Part shown: piece by piece, positions 25,565 through 34,248 of the stretch
Numbering within the stretch: position 1 is the stretch's first letter
Layout: each line of letters opens with the position of its first letter
Source: CAVRIA01 sp963721115
GTDB taxonomy: Bacteria; Desulfobacterota; Binatia; HRBIN30; CADEER01
Direction of reading: 5' to 3'
DNA: 64,000 nucleotides
Assembly (NCBI GenBank): GCA_963721115.1
Contig: CAVRIA010000004.1
Span: 1-64,000 of the forward strand
The notes under the pieces: generated by a model
What the model was told of the DNA's origin: nothing
Seen by the model: the letters and a program-made list of their open reading frames with translations, nothing else
Database searches by the model: none
Program-made: the position numbers and the translations under genes

Positions 25565-26443
25565 TCAGCTCTTCCCGCCGGCTCGCGCCAGCTCGTCGTC
25601 GATGATCGCCTTGAAGCGATCGATCGGCTGCGCGCCGGAGAGCTTGCGGCCGTTGATGATGAACGCGGGCGTGCCGGTCACGCCGACCTGCTGCCCCTCG
25701 GCCTGATCGGCCTGTACCTTGGCTAGTGTCTTCTTGTTGTCGAAGCAGTCGTCGAACTTGGCGGTGTCGACCTTGGTTCCCTTCACCGCCTCCAGGGTCT
25801 TCTCCTTGATGTTTTCCGGACTGAGCTGCTGCTGGTGCTCGAAGTAGTAGTCGTAGAGCTTCCAGAAGGCGGCCGGATCCTGCTCGAAGGTACACTCGGC
25901 CGCGATCGCGGCCGGCTCGGCGAACTTGTGAAAGCCGAGCGGGAAGTTCTTGTACACGAGGCGGACCTTGCCCTTGTACTCCTTCATCACCTGGTCGACG
26001 GTCGAGTGCGCCCGGGCGCAGTAGGGGCACTGGAAGTCCGAGTATTCGACGATGGTGACCTTGGCGTCGGCCGGACCCTCGCTCGGCTCGCCCTCCGTCT
26101 TGATCTTCTTCGCGATCTCCGCAAACGGATCCGAGGTCACGTCCTCCACCTCTCCGAACACGACGTAGCGCCCGTCCGGAGACATGATGAGGTCGACCTT
26201 CTGCGTCTGGCTGCCGCGTGTCAGCTCCAACGTCGCCTTCTTGGCGCCCGGGATCTTCGAATCGCCGACGTCCGCCAGGGTGGCCTTGATGTCGGGCGGA
26301 AGGTTGGCCTTGCGCCGGTAGTAGTCGATCACCTGCTTGGAGCTGCTGTCATCTGCCGCGCGCGCGGCCGGAACCGCGCCGATCACCGCCAACAACGAGC
26401 CCGCCAGTAGAATCCTGGACACGTGCCGTGCCTGTAGTTTCAC
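25565..26443 (-). CDS. Periplasmic DsbA/DsbG-like thioredoxin-fold protein
   Basis: This 292-residue exported protein has a signal peptide (SRILLAGSLLAVIGAVPAARA), a short N-terminal region of about 80 residues that resembles DsbC-type dimerisation segments, and a DSBA-like thioredoxin domain. The active site is CPYC in EYSDFQCPYCARAHS, with the cis-proline loop GVTGTPAFIINGR. It likely catalyses disulfide exchange in exported proteins. GTG at 26443 follows AAGGAGGGAATC and places the signal peptide at the very N-terminus, so I prefer it over longer starts. The next gene (ccsA-like) is divergent and also acts on the periplasmic side. Confidence 0.88.
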   Translation of the reverse strand: MKLQARHVSRILLAGSLLAVIGAVPAARAADDSSSKQVIDYYRRKANLPPDIKATLADVGDSKIPGAKKATLELTRGSQTQKVDLIMSPDGRYVVFGEVEDVTSDPFAEIAKKIKTEGEPSEGPADAKVTIVEYSDFQCPYCARAHSTVDQVMKEYKGKVRLVYKNFPLGFHKFAEPAAIAAECTFEQDPAAFWKLYDYYFEHQQQLSPENIKEKTLEAVKGTKVDTAKFDDCFDNKKTLAKVQADQAEGQQVGVTGTPAFIINGRKLSGAQPIDRFKAIIDDELARAGGKS

Positions 26444-26754
26444 GATTCCCTCCTTGTGCCGATAATGGATGAAATATCGGCCTTGCGTACCATCCGCAGC
26501 GAGGCTTGGCAAATCGGACCTGCGGGCGGGCCGGTGGCCGGGACGAGCCCGGCGGCCGGGAGGCCGCGCCGCAAACACGCCTGTGGGCCCGATTTCCCGG
26601 CACAGAACCCTTGTGCTAGTGTCCTGCCCCGGGTGAGGATCCCCACGTCGCCGACAATGAAGTCACAGCGGGCGAGACAGCGCTAGCGAGAAGCCGTGCC
26701 GCAAGCTCTCTGCCGGGATGCCCGGATCGGCTCCGTCCCGGAGCCAGGTGCCTG
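26444..26754. other. Divergent intergenic region before the haem operon
   Basis: This 311-base spacer holds the leftward ribosome-binding site for the DsbA-like gene (about 26449-26456) and must contain promoters for both directions. A GC-rich imperfect repeat (GGCCGGTGGCCGGGACGAGC, near 26530) is present. I see no gene or riboswitch. Confidence 0.4.
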
Positions 26755-27574
26755 ATGGATCTGTCGTTTTTCGCCACTGGTCTCGCGCTCTATCTGCTCG
26801 CCACGGCCGGGTTCGTGACCCATCTCATGGCGGCGCAGGACGGGCCGCGGCGGGTGGCCTTGATCTCGCTGACGCTGGCCTTTCTCGTCGACACCGCGGC
26901 CCTGGCGCTGCGCGCGGGCACGGCGGGTGGGGTGGCGATCAGCTCGTTCTACGACCAGCTCTCCCTGCTCGCGTGGCTCATCGTGGGTCTGTACCTGCTG
27001 TTGCAGCTTCGCTACCAACTCGTCGTTCTGGGGGCTCTGGTGAGCCCGCTGGCCTTCCTGCTGACCCTTTCGGCCTACATCGTGTACTCGGGAGTGCGGA
27101 CCCTACCGCGCAATCTGCAGAACGCCTGGCTTCCCGCTCACGTGGTGCCGGCCTTTCTGGGGTATGCGATCTTCGCGCTCGCCGCCTGCGTCAGCCTGGT
27201 CTACCTGCTGCAGGAGCGCCAGCTGAAGGGGAAGCGCCCGGCGCGAATCTTTCGCCGCCTGCCCTCCCTGGAGACGCTGGACGAGCTGAACTACCGGTTC
27301 GTCGCCTGGGGCTTCGCCCTCTTTACGGTCGGCATCGTCACCGGATCCATTTTGGCCAAGATGATGTGGGGCAGTTTCTGGTCGTGGGAGCCCGTGCAGG
27401 TGCTCTCCGTCCTCGCCTGGCTGCTGTACGCGCGTTCTGCTGCAGACCCGCTCGGCCGGCTGGCGGGGCCGGCGCGCCGCGACGCTGACCCTTCTCGGCC
27501 TCGTCCTGCTGGTCGTTTCCTTTCTGAGCTTCAACCTCGGCTTCCCAGGCCATCACAATCTCGGGTTTGGTTGA
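26755..27574 (+). CDS. CcsA/HemX-like cytochrome c assembly protein (frameshifted)
   Basis: This polytopic membrane protein of about 270 residues has six to eight hydrophobic helices. It carries the haem-handling motif of the CcmC/CcsA family, WGSFWSWEPVQ, and conserved histidines in LPAHVVPAFLGYA. HemX-like members upstream of hemA are thought to affect glutamyl-tRNA reductase levels; CcsA members deliver haem for cytochrome c maturation. The frame changes near 27435. After LLYARS the correct C-terminus (LTLLGLVLLVVSFLSFN) lies in another frame and ends at 27574 in a TGATG overlap with hemA. The total length of 820 bases equals one extra base. Without noting this, one would read a false 1005-residue fusion with hemA and hemC. 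Confidence 0.8.
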
Positions 27575-28855
27575 TGCCGCACGAGATCTTCATCGTCGGA
27601 CTCAACCACCGCACCGCCTCGGTGTCCGTGCGCGAGCAGGTCGCCTTCGCAGACGAGCAGCTCGACGACGCGAATCGCCGTCTGTGCGCGGTCTACGGCG
27701 TCGAAGAGGCGGCCGTGCTCTGCACCTGCAACCGCGTCGAGCTGGTCGTCTGCTCGCGCGCCGGAGAGGACGTGGCGGAGCACGTCGCGCGCTTCCTGCA
27801 CCGGGAGCAGCAGGACGCACCGGCGTCCCTCGAGGAGCACCTCTACACGTACCGGGGCCGCCAGGCCGTGCGCCACCTGTTCCGCGTCGCCTCGAGCCTC
27901 GACTCGATGGTGGTGGGCGAACCGCAGATCCTCGGCCAGATGAAGGAGTTCTACGCGCGCGCCGCCGGCGCCGGCACCACCGGCGCCGTGCTCCACCGCT
28001 GCTTTCACAAGGCGTTCTCCGTCGCCAAGCGAGTCCGCACCGAGACCGGCGTGGCGGGCCGCGCCGTGTCCGTCAGCTCGGCGGCGGTCGAGCTGGCGTC
28101 CAAGATCTTCGACCGTTTGGAGGACAAGACGGCGATGTTGATCGGGGCGGGCAAGATGGGCGAGCTGGCGGCCCGCCACCTGCTCGCGCACGGCGTCGGC
28201 GAGCTGATCGTCACCAATCGCACCTTCGACCGCGCCGTCGAGCTGGCGCGCGAGTTTGCCGGAACGCCGGTTCCCTTCGAGCACTTCCCGAGGTACCTGC
28301 CGATGGCGGACATCGTCATCGGCTCGACGGCGGCCACGGGTTACGTGCTCACCGAGCCGCTGATCCACGGAGGCCCTGCGGGAGCGCAAGGGACGTCCGA
28401 TCTTCTGCATCGACATGAGCGTGCCGCGCAACTTCGATCCGCGCATCAACGAGATCGACAACGTCTACCTCTACGACATCGACGATCTCGGGCGGGTCAC
28501 CGAAGCCAACCTCGACGAGCGCGCGCGCGAGGCGGAGAAGGCCGAGGAGATCATCGGCGACGAGGTCGAGGCGTTCTGGCGCTGGCTCGGACACCTCGAG
28601 GTCGTGCCGACGATCGTCGCGCTGCGCGACAAGGTGGAGGCGATCCGCCGCAACGAGCTGCAGAAGACGCTGAACGCATGGAAGGACCTGTCGCCGCGCG
28701 AGAAGCAGGCGCTGGAGTCGCTGACGGCGGCGATCGTCAACAAGATCCTCCACACGCCGATCACTTGTCTCAAGCAGCACGACCAGCGCACCGAGGCGTT
28801 CTACATCGACGCGACGCGCCGCCTTTTCGGTCTCGAGGGCGCGGAAGACTCGTGA
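27574..28855 (+). CDS. hemA: Glutamyl-tRNA reductase HemA (frameshifted)
   Basis: HemA reduces glutamyl-tRNA(Glu) to glutamate-1-semialdehyde, the first committed step of C5-pathway haem synthesis. The N-terminus FIVGLNHRTASVSVREQVAF and the active-site cysteine in VLCTCNRVEL are typical. Next come the NADPH-binding segment (AMLIGAGKMGELAARHL) and the C-terminal helical dimerisation domain (PVPTI-type VVPTIVALRDKVEAI). Near 28370 one extra base breaks the frame: MADIVIGSTAAT is in one frame and GRPIFCIDMSVPRNFDPRI in the next. Both parts are clearly from one protein, and the total length of 1282 is 3n+1. The stop overlaps the hemC start in GTGA. Confidence 0.9.
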
Positions 28856-29772
28856 GCCGGCTTCTGCGGATCGGGACGCGCGGCAGCCGCCTGGCACGAG
28901 CCCAGGCGGACTGGGTGCGGCGGCGGCTCGAAGAGGCGCACGCGGGCCTGCGCGCCGAGCTGGTCGTCATTCGCACGTCGGGGGACCGCTTTCTCGATGG
29001 TCCGCTCAGCTCGATCGGCGGCAAGGGGCTGTTCGTCAAGGAGATCGAGGCGGCCCTGTCCGCCGGCGAGGTCGACTGCGCGGTGCACTCGATGAAGGAC
29101 CTGCCCGCCGACTTGGCGCCCGGACTCGTTCTGGCCGCGGTGCCGGAGCGGGAAGACCCGCGCGACGTGGTGGTGACGCGAGAGGCCGGCGGCCTCGAGC
29201 GCCTGCCGGAGGGTGCCCGCGTCGGTACCAGCAGCCAGCGCCGCGCGGCGCTGGTGCGGGCGGCGTACCCGGCTCTGCAGGTGGTGGACCTGCGCGGGAA
29301 CGTCGATACGCGCCTGCGCAAGCTGGCCGACGGCGAGGTCGCCGCCGTGGTCCTGGCCAGCGCGGGCTTGCGGCGCCTGTCCATCGATCCGCCGCATGCG
29401 GAGCTCTGCGATCCGGAGAGCTTCGTCCCCGCCATCGGGCAGGGCGCGCTGGCGCTCGAGTCGCGAGGGGACGACGTGGCGCCGCTCCTGCGCGCGCTCG
29501 AGCATCCTCCGGCGCGAGTGGCGATCGACGCCGAGCGGGCCCTTCTGCACGGTGTCGGTGCGTCGTGCGTGACCCCGCTGGCCGGTTACGCGACGGTCGA
29601 CGGCGACGCCCTGCGCCTGCGCGCCGTTCTCGCGCAGCCCGACGGCGGGCGAGTCGTCCGCGTCGAGTCCGACGGCAGCGCGGCGCGAGCGGCCGAGATC
29701 GGCGCCGCGGTCGCGCGGCGGCTCCTCGACGCCGGCGGGGCGGAGATCCTGCGCGCCCTGGGGGCGGCGTGA
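28852..29772 (+). CDS. hemC: Porphobilinogen deaminase HemC
   Basis: This 306-residue hydroxymethylbilane synthase polymerises four porphobilinogen units. IGTRGSRLARAQADWV is at the N-terminus. GLFVKEIEAAL and DCAVHSMKDLP carry the catalytic aspartate region. GTSSQRRAAL and DLRGNVDTRL bind the growing chain. GVGASCVTPLAG holds the cysteine to which the dipyrromethane cofactor is attached. The GTG at 28852 overlaps the hemA stop, and the TGA overlaps the next gene, so the whole run is translationally coupled. Confidence 0.93.
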   Translation: MSRLLRIGTRGSRLARAQADWVRRRLEEAHAGLRAELVVIRTSGDRFLDGPLSSIGGKGLFVKEIEAALSAGEVDCAVHSMKDLPADLAPGLVLAAVPEREDPRDVVVTREAGGLERLPEGARVGTSSQRRAALVRAAYPALQVVDLRGNVDTRLRKLADGEVAAVVLASAGLRRLSIDPPHAELCDPESFVPAIGQGALALESRGDDVAPLLRALEHPPARVAIDAERALLHGVGASCVTPLAGYATVDGDALRLRAVLAQPDGGRVVRVESDGSAARAAEIGAAVARRLLDAGGAEILRALGAA

Positions 29773-31319
29773 CGGGCGTGGTCTACCTGGTCGGGGCCGG
29801 ACCGGGGGCGCCCGGCCTGATCACTCTCGACGGCGTCGCCTGCCTGCGCCGCGCCGAGGTGGTCGTCTACGATTACCTCGCCAACCCGCGCTTACTGGAG
29901 CACGCGCCGGCCGATGCCGAGCGCGTCCTGGTGGGCAAGCACGGCGGCGGCGACCGGGTCGAGCAGACGGTCATCACCGAGCTGCTGCTCGACCGGGCGC
30001 GGCGCGGCAAGACGGTGGTCCGCCTGAAAGGCGGCGACCCTTTCGTCTTCGGGCGCGGCGGCGAGGAGGGAGAGGCGCTGGCGGCGGCGGGCATTCCGTT
30101 CGAGGTGGTGCCGGGGGTCAGCGCCGCCCTGGCGGTCCCGGCCTTCGCCGGCATTCCCCTCACGCACCGGGACATGGCGTCCTCCTTCACCGTGCTCACG
30201 GGCTACGAGTACCCGGACAAGGCGGAGATGGCGGTGCACTGGGATGCGGTCGCGCAGCGCGGGGGCACGCTGGTGTTCCTGATGACCACGCGCCAGCTGC
30301 GGGTCAACATGGCGAGACTGATCGCGCACGGCGTCGCGGCCGACACGCCGGTCGCCGTGATTCGCTGGGGAAGCGTCGCCGAGCAGACCACTCTGGTGGG
30401 GACAGCGGCGACGATCGCGGGTCTCGCCGAGGCGCATCGCCTGCAGCCGCCCGCCGTGGCGGTGGTGGGCGACGTGGTGCGGCTGCGCGAACGGCTCAAC
30501 TGGTTCGAGCGCAAGGTGCTCTTCGGACGTCGCATCGTCGTCACGCGCCCGCGGGTGCAGGCCGCCGGCTTCGTCGAGCGGCTGAGCGCTGCCGGCGCCG
30601 ACGTTCTTCCCTGTCCGACGATCGAGATCGTACCGCCGGAGTCGTGGGCGCCGCTCGACGAGGCGATCGAGCGCATCGAGAGCTTCGACTGGATCGTGTT
30701 CACCAGCGCCAACGGTGTCGGGGTGTTCTTCGACCGGCTCCGCGCCCGCGGACGCGACGTGCGCGCACTGCACCGGGCTCGCCTGGCCGCCGTGGGGCCG
30801 CAGACCGCGGCGGCGCTCGCCTCCCGCGGACTTCTCGTCGACGCAATTCCGAAAGAGTTTCGCGCCGAGGGGGTGGCGGAGGCGATGCGCTCGGCCGGGA
30901 TCGACGGTGCCCGCGTTCTCTTGCCGCGCGCCGCCGGGGCGCGAGAGATCCTGCCGGTGCTCCTGCGCGAGGCGGGGGCGGTCGTGGAGGAGGTCTCGAG
31001 CTACCGCACCGTGGTCCCCGACACCGACGTGCACGAGGTGCGAGAGCACCTGGCGGAGGGACGGATCGATCTCGTCACCTTCACCAGCTCGAGCACCGTC
31101 CGCAACTTCATCTCTCTCTTGGGCGAGAACGCCGCCGCGCTGCTGGCGCGCACCCGAATCGGCTGCATCGGTCCGATCACCGCCGACACGGTCCGCGAGG
31201 CCGGGATGAGCGTGGCGATTCAGCCGGCCGACTATACCGTCCCGGCATTCGCCGAGGCGATCGTCGACTACTTCGCCCACCAGCGGCGAGCGCCGGAAGA
31301 CGCCGGAGGGGGCGGTTGA
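29769..31319 (+). CDS. CobA-HemD fusion: uroporphyrinogen-III methyltransferase/synthase
   Basis: This 516-residue bifunctional protein has two domains. Residues 1-245 are an S-adenosylmethionine-dependent uroporphyrinogen-III C-methyltransferase (YLVGAGPGAPGLIT, GDPFVFGRGGEE, and a PGVSAALAVPAFAGIP loop), which feeds sirohaem and cobalamin. Residues about 255-510 are uroporphyrinogen-III synthase (RRIVVTRPRVQA, DWIVFTSANGV, TFTSSSTVRNF), which closes the ring. Such fusions are common in firmicutes and deltaproteobacteria. It starts at GTG 29769 in a GTGA overlap with hemC. It places the branch point between haem and cobalamin in one polypeptide, which fits the B12-dependent ribonucleotide reductase encoded later in the window. 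Confidence 0.92.
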   Translation: MTGVVYLVGAGPGAPGLITLDGVACLRRAEVVVYDYLANPRLLEHAPADAERVLVGKHGGGDRVEQTVITELLLDRARRGKTVVRLKGGDPFVFGRGGEEGEALAAAGIPFEVVPGVSAALAVPAFAGIPLTHRDMASSFTVLTGYEYPDKAEMAVHWDAVAQRGGTLVFLMTTRQLRVNMARLIAHGVAADTPVAVIRWGSVAEQTTLVGTAATIAGLAEAHRLQPPAVAVVGDVVRLRERLNWFERKVLFGRRIVVTRPRVQAAGFVERLSAAGADVLPCPTIEIVPPESWAPLDEAIERIESFDWIVFTSANGVGVFFDRLRARGRDVRALHRARLAAVGPQTAAALASRGLLVDAIPKEFRAEGVAEAMRSAGIDGARVLLPRAAGAREILPVLLREAGAVVEEVSSYRTVVPDTDVHEVREHLAEGRIDLVTFTSSSTVRNFISLLGENAAALLARTRIGCIGPITADTVREAGMSVAIQPADYTVPAFAEAIVDYFAHQRRAPEDAGGGG

Positions 31320-31375
31320 TGCATTGGCAGGGGGACGTCCGCGTGGGCTAGGTAGGTTTGCGACTGGGAGGAAGA

Positions 31376-32353
31376 ATGGAATTTCCCGCTTATCGACCGC
31401 GCCGCCTGCGTCGTAACGACACCGTGCGCCGCATGGTGCGCGAGACGCGCTTGAGCGTCGATCAGCTCATTCTGCCGCTGTTCGTCGTTCCCGGGCAGCA
31501 CGTCGAGCGCCCGGTCGCTTCGATGCCGGGCGTGGCGCAGATGTCCGTCGATCGCACGGTCGAGGAGTGCAGGGCGGTGCGCGACCTGGGCATCCCGGCG
31601 GTCATCCTGTTCGGGATTCCCGAGCGCAAGGACGCCACCGGCTCGGAGGCGTATCGGGACGGCGGCATCGTTCCGCAGGCGGTGCGCGCGGTGAAGGAGG
31701 CCGTGCCCGATCTTCTGGTCATCACCGATGTCTGTCTGTGCGAGTACACTGACCACGGCCACTGCGGAGTGATCGTCGACGGCGACGTCGACAACGACGC
31801 CACCATCGACCTCCTGGCGAAGGAGGCGCTTGCCCATGCCCGGGCGGGCGCCGACATGGTCGCGCCGTCCGACATGATGGACGGCCGGGTGAACGCCATT
31901 CGCGAGGCGCTCGACGAAGAGGGGTTCGATCAGGTGGCCATCATGGCCTACGCCGCGAAGTTCGCTTCCGGCTTCTACGGTCCGTTTCGCGATGCGGCGG
32001 AGTCGGCGCCGCAGTTCGGCGACCGGCGCGGCTATCAGATGGACCCCCCCAATGCCGCCGAGGCCCTGCGCGAGGTCGAGCTCGACATCAACGAGGGGGC
32101 GGACATCGTGATGGTCAAGCCGGCGCTTCCCTATCTCGATCTCGTCTGGAGGGTGAAGGAGGCGTTCGGGTATCCGGTCGCCGCGTACCAGGTGAGCGGC
32201 GAGTTCGCCATGATCAAGGCCGCGGCCCGGCAAGGCTGGATCGAAGAGGAACGGGTGATGATGGAGACCCTCGTCGGCATCCGCCGAGCGGGGGCCGACA
32301 TGATCTTGACCTACTTCGCGAAAGCCGCAGCAAAGGTGCTGGCCTCGCGTTGA
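31376..32353 (+). CDS. hemB: Delta-aminolevulinic acid dehydratase HemB
   Basis: This 325-residue porphobilinogen synthase condenses two aminolevulinate molecules. Metal-site cysteines lie in DVCLCEYTDHGHCG, as in zinc-type enzymes. The Schiff-base lysines are in MAYAAKFASGFYGPFR and VMVKPALPYLD. I use the ATG at 31376, preceded by GGGAGGAAG, instead of the start at 31358. It follows the CobA-HemD gene by 56 bases and is probably the last haem gene of the operon. hemL and later haem genes are not in this window. Confidence 0.94.
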   Translation: MEFPAYRPRRLRRNDTVRRMVRETRLSVDQLILPLFVVPGQHVERPVASMPGVAQMSVDRTVEECRAVRDLGIPAVILFGIPERKDATGSEAYRDGGIVPQAVRAVKEAVPDLLVITDVCLCEYTDHGHCGVIVDGDVDNDATIDLLAKEALAHARAGADMVAPSDMMDGRVNAIREALDEEGFDQVAIMAYAAKFASGFYGPFRDAAESAPQFGDRRGYQMDPPNAAEALREVELDINEGADIVMVKPALPYLDLVWRVKEAFGYPVAAYQVSGEFAMIKAAARQGWIEEERVMMETLVGIRRAGADMILTYFAKAAAKVLASR

Positions 32354-32454
32354 CCCAGCGGCGCTGGTGACGGGGAAACGGGTCTGCTAGCATTGCACGA
32401 TGTATTTTGCTCGGCCGACGGTCAGCGCGGCCGTTGCTCCAGGGAGGACAGAGA

Positions 32455-32673
32455 GTGGCCCGAGATGATCTGATTCAGATCGAGGGAACGGTGAAAGAGG
32501 TGATGTCCGGGGGGCTGTTCCGAATCGAATCCGACAAGGGACAGAAGTTCGTCGCCAAGATCAGCGGTCGCATGCGCCGCTATCACATCAAAGTCATCCC
32601 GGGTGATCGGGTCACCGTTGCCGTGTCGCCCTATGATCCCACCCACGGACTGATCGTCTACCGGAACACCTGA
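32455..32673 (+). CDS. infA: Translation initiation factor IF-1
   Basis: The 72-residue OB-fold protein binds the 30S A site during initiation. It has the usual IF-1 sequence (IQIEGTVKEVMSGGLFRIE, GRMRRYHIKVIPGDRVTV). GTG at 32455, behind GGGAGGACAGA, gives exactly the standard length; the upstream frame from 32407 is not part of the protein. It stands alone about 100 bases after hemB. Confidence 0.95.
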   Translation: MARDDLIQIEGTVKEVMSGGLFRIESDKGQKFVAKISGRMRRYHIKVIPGDRVTVAVSPYDPTHGLIVYRNT

Positions 32674-32717
32674 GCGACCCGCTCCCGACCGAGGCTGTCG
32701 ATAAATGCGAGGACACC

Positions 32718-32792
32718 CTTCGACAAGCTCGGGGTGAGCGGACAAAGTCCTTTGAAATCACCCCCCCACCGCTCAGGCTGAGCTTGTCGAAG
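32718..32792. repeat. Intergenic inverted repeat CTTCGACAAGCTC
   Basis: CTTCGACAAGCTC at 32718 and GAGCTTGTCGAAG ending at 32792 are inverted, with GTGAGCGG and CCGCTCA as inner arms. This is a dispersed palindromic repeat type seen between genes in many GC-rich genomes. Here it separates infA from the convergent repeat-protein gene and may act as a bidirectional terminator. Confidence 0.7.
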
Positions 32793-32892
32793 CCTCGTTC
32801 GGACAAAATCGACAATCTCGGTCCGGAGGGGCCACTCCGGCGCAGGCGGTGGAGGCTGACTGGAGACCCGGGCGGAGGAATCGCGTTTCCGC

Positions 32893-34183
32893 TCAGCGAG
32901 CGGCGTCGCGGCGCCGCGAGCGCCGGCTGAGCCACAGCAACAGGAACGGCATCAGGAAGGCCAGGGCATCGGGCGCGCCGCCGACGGGCGTGCTCGGATC
33001 GATCCGGCAGCTGCAACCTCCACCCCCACCACCGCCCGGCGTCGGCGTGACGCAGGTGTTGTCGATGCAGACGTCGCCCGCCGGACAATCCGTGTCGTCC
33101 GTGCAGAAACCCACGGGTGTCCGCGTCGGCGTCGGTGTCACGCACCGGTTTGCCACACATACCTCGCCAGCCGGACAATCCGTACTGTCCGTACAGAAAC
33201 CAACGGGTGTCGGCGTCGGCGTCGGTGTCACACACTGACTGTCCACACACACCTCTCCCGGCGCGCAATCCGTGTCGTCGGTACAGGCGACGACGGGGTG
33301 GCGTCGGGGTGGGGGTGACGCAGCGGTTGTCGACGCAGGACTCGCCGGGCTGACAGTCGGTGTCGTCGGTGCAGAAGCCGGGAGGCGTCGGGGTGGGGGT
33401 GACGCAGCGGTTGTCGACGCAGGACTCGCCGGGTTGACAGTCGGTGTCGTCGGTGCAGAAGCCGGGAGGCGTCGGGGTGGGGGTGACGCAACGGTTGTCG
33501 ACGCAGGACTCGCCGGGCTGGCAGTCGGTGTCGTCGGTGCAGAAGCCGGGAGGCGTCGGCGTCGGGGTCACGCAGCTGCCGTCGACGCAGACCTCGCCAC
33601 TCGGGCACTCCGAGTCCTTCGTGCACGGGGGAGTCGCCGTCGGCGTGACGGTCGGCGTGCCGGTCGGCACCGGCGTCTCGGTTGGCGTCGCCTCGGCGAT
33701 GGTCAGCGCGCAGCTCGTTCCGGTCGCCGGCAGGGGCTGCCCATCCGCGTCGCTGGCGATGAGCTTGGTGTTCGCGAGCTCGATCGATCCCAGCGGCGCA
33801 TCGGCGGCGACGGTGAAGGTGCAGGTGTACAGGAGGCCGTCCGGGATCGGGTTCTGGTCGGCCGTGGCGACGATGATGTTGCGCACCGTCGGCGGTCCGA
33901 CGAGAACGTTCGTGGCCAGGCTCTTGGCGGCCTCGGAGCCCGGGCCGATCTCCGGATTGATTTGACAGTCCGACGGCGTGATGCCGAGCAGGGAGTCGTC
34001 GAATTGCAGATCGTTCTGGGTCCCGGCCACCACCTCCCCGTCACCGGCCGTCAGCCGTACCTCGACCGTAGCCTTTCCGCCGGGGATGCCGATCGCGCTG
34101 CCGCAATCGATGCTCGCGGCGCGCGCCGTCGAGGCGGTGGCGCCGGCCACCGCAAGAGCTAGAAGGATGCGAACGAAGGTCAT
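32893..34183 (-). CDS. Exported cohesin-like protein with Cys-rich repeats and MYXO-CTERM-like tail (frameshifted)
   Basis: A signal peptide (VRILLALAVAGATASTARA) leads into a cohesin-like beta domain of about 140 residues (GIPGGKATVEVRL, NDLQFDDSLLGI). Seven Cys-rich units of the type CTDDTDCQPGESCVDNRC follow, joined by VTPTPTPP linkers. The tail is GGGGGGCSC followed by a hydrophobic stretch PDALAFLMPFLLLWL and RRSRRR, as in MYXO-CTERM sorting signals that anchor proteins at the cell surface. One extra C near 33295 shifts the frame between repeats four and five; the length of 1291 is 3n+1. The ATG at 34183 follows GAGGAGGG. The units resemble short Cys-rich modules of secreted deltaproteobacterial proteins. 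It lies directly downstream of a dockerin-bearing protein gene on the same strand. Confidence 0.8.
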
Positions 34184-34248
34184 CGCCGAAACCCTCCTCA
34201 TGGCCGTCGCGGTTCCCGATGAGTGGCGGCGCCCCGTTTCGGCGGCGG

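Noticed and set aside
26755..29772. A single 1005-residue ORF fusing CcsA-like, HemA and HemC sequences
   Set aside because: Frameshifts in the first two genes merge the frames by chance. Proper stops and overlapping starts exist in the corrected frames.
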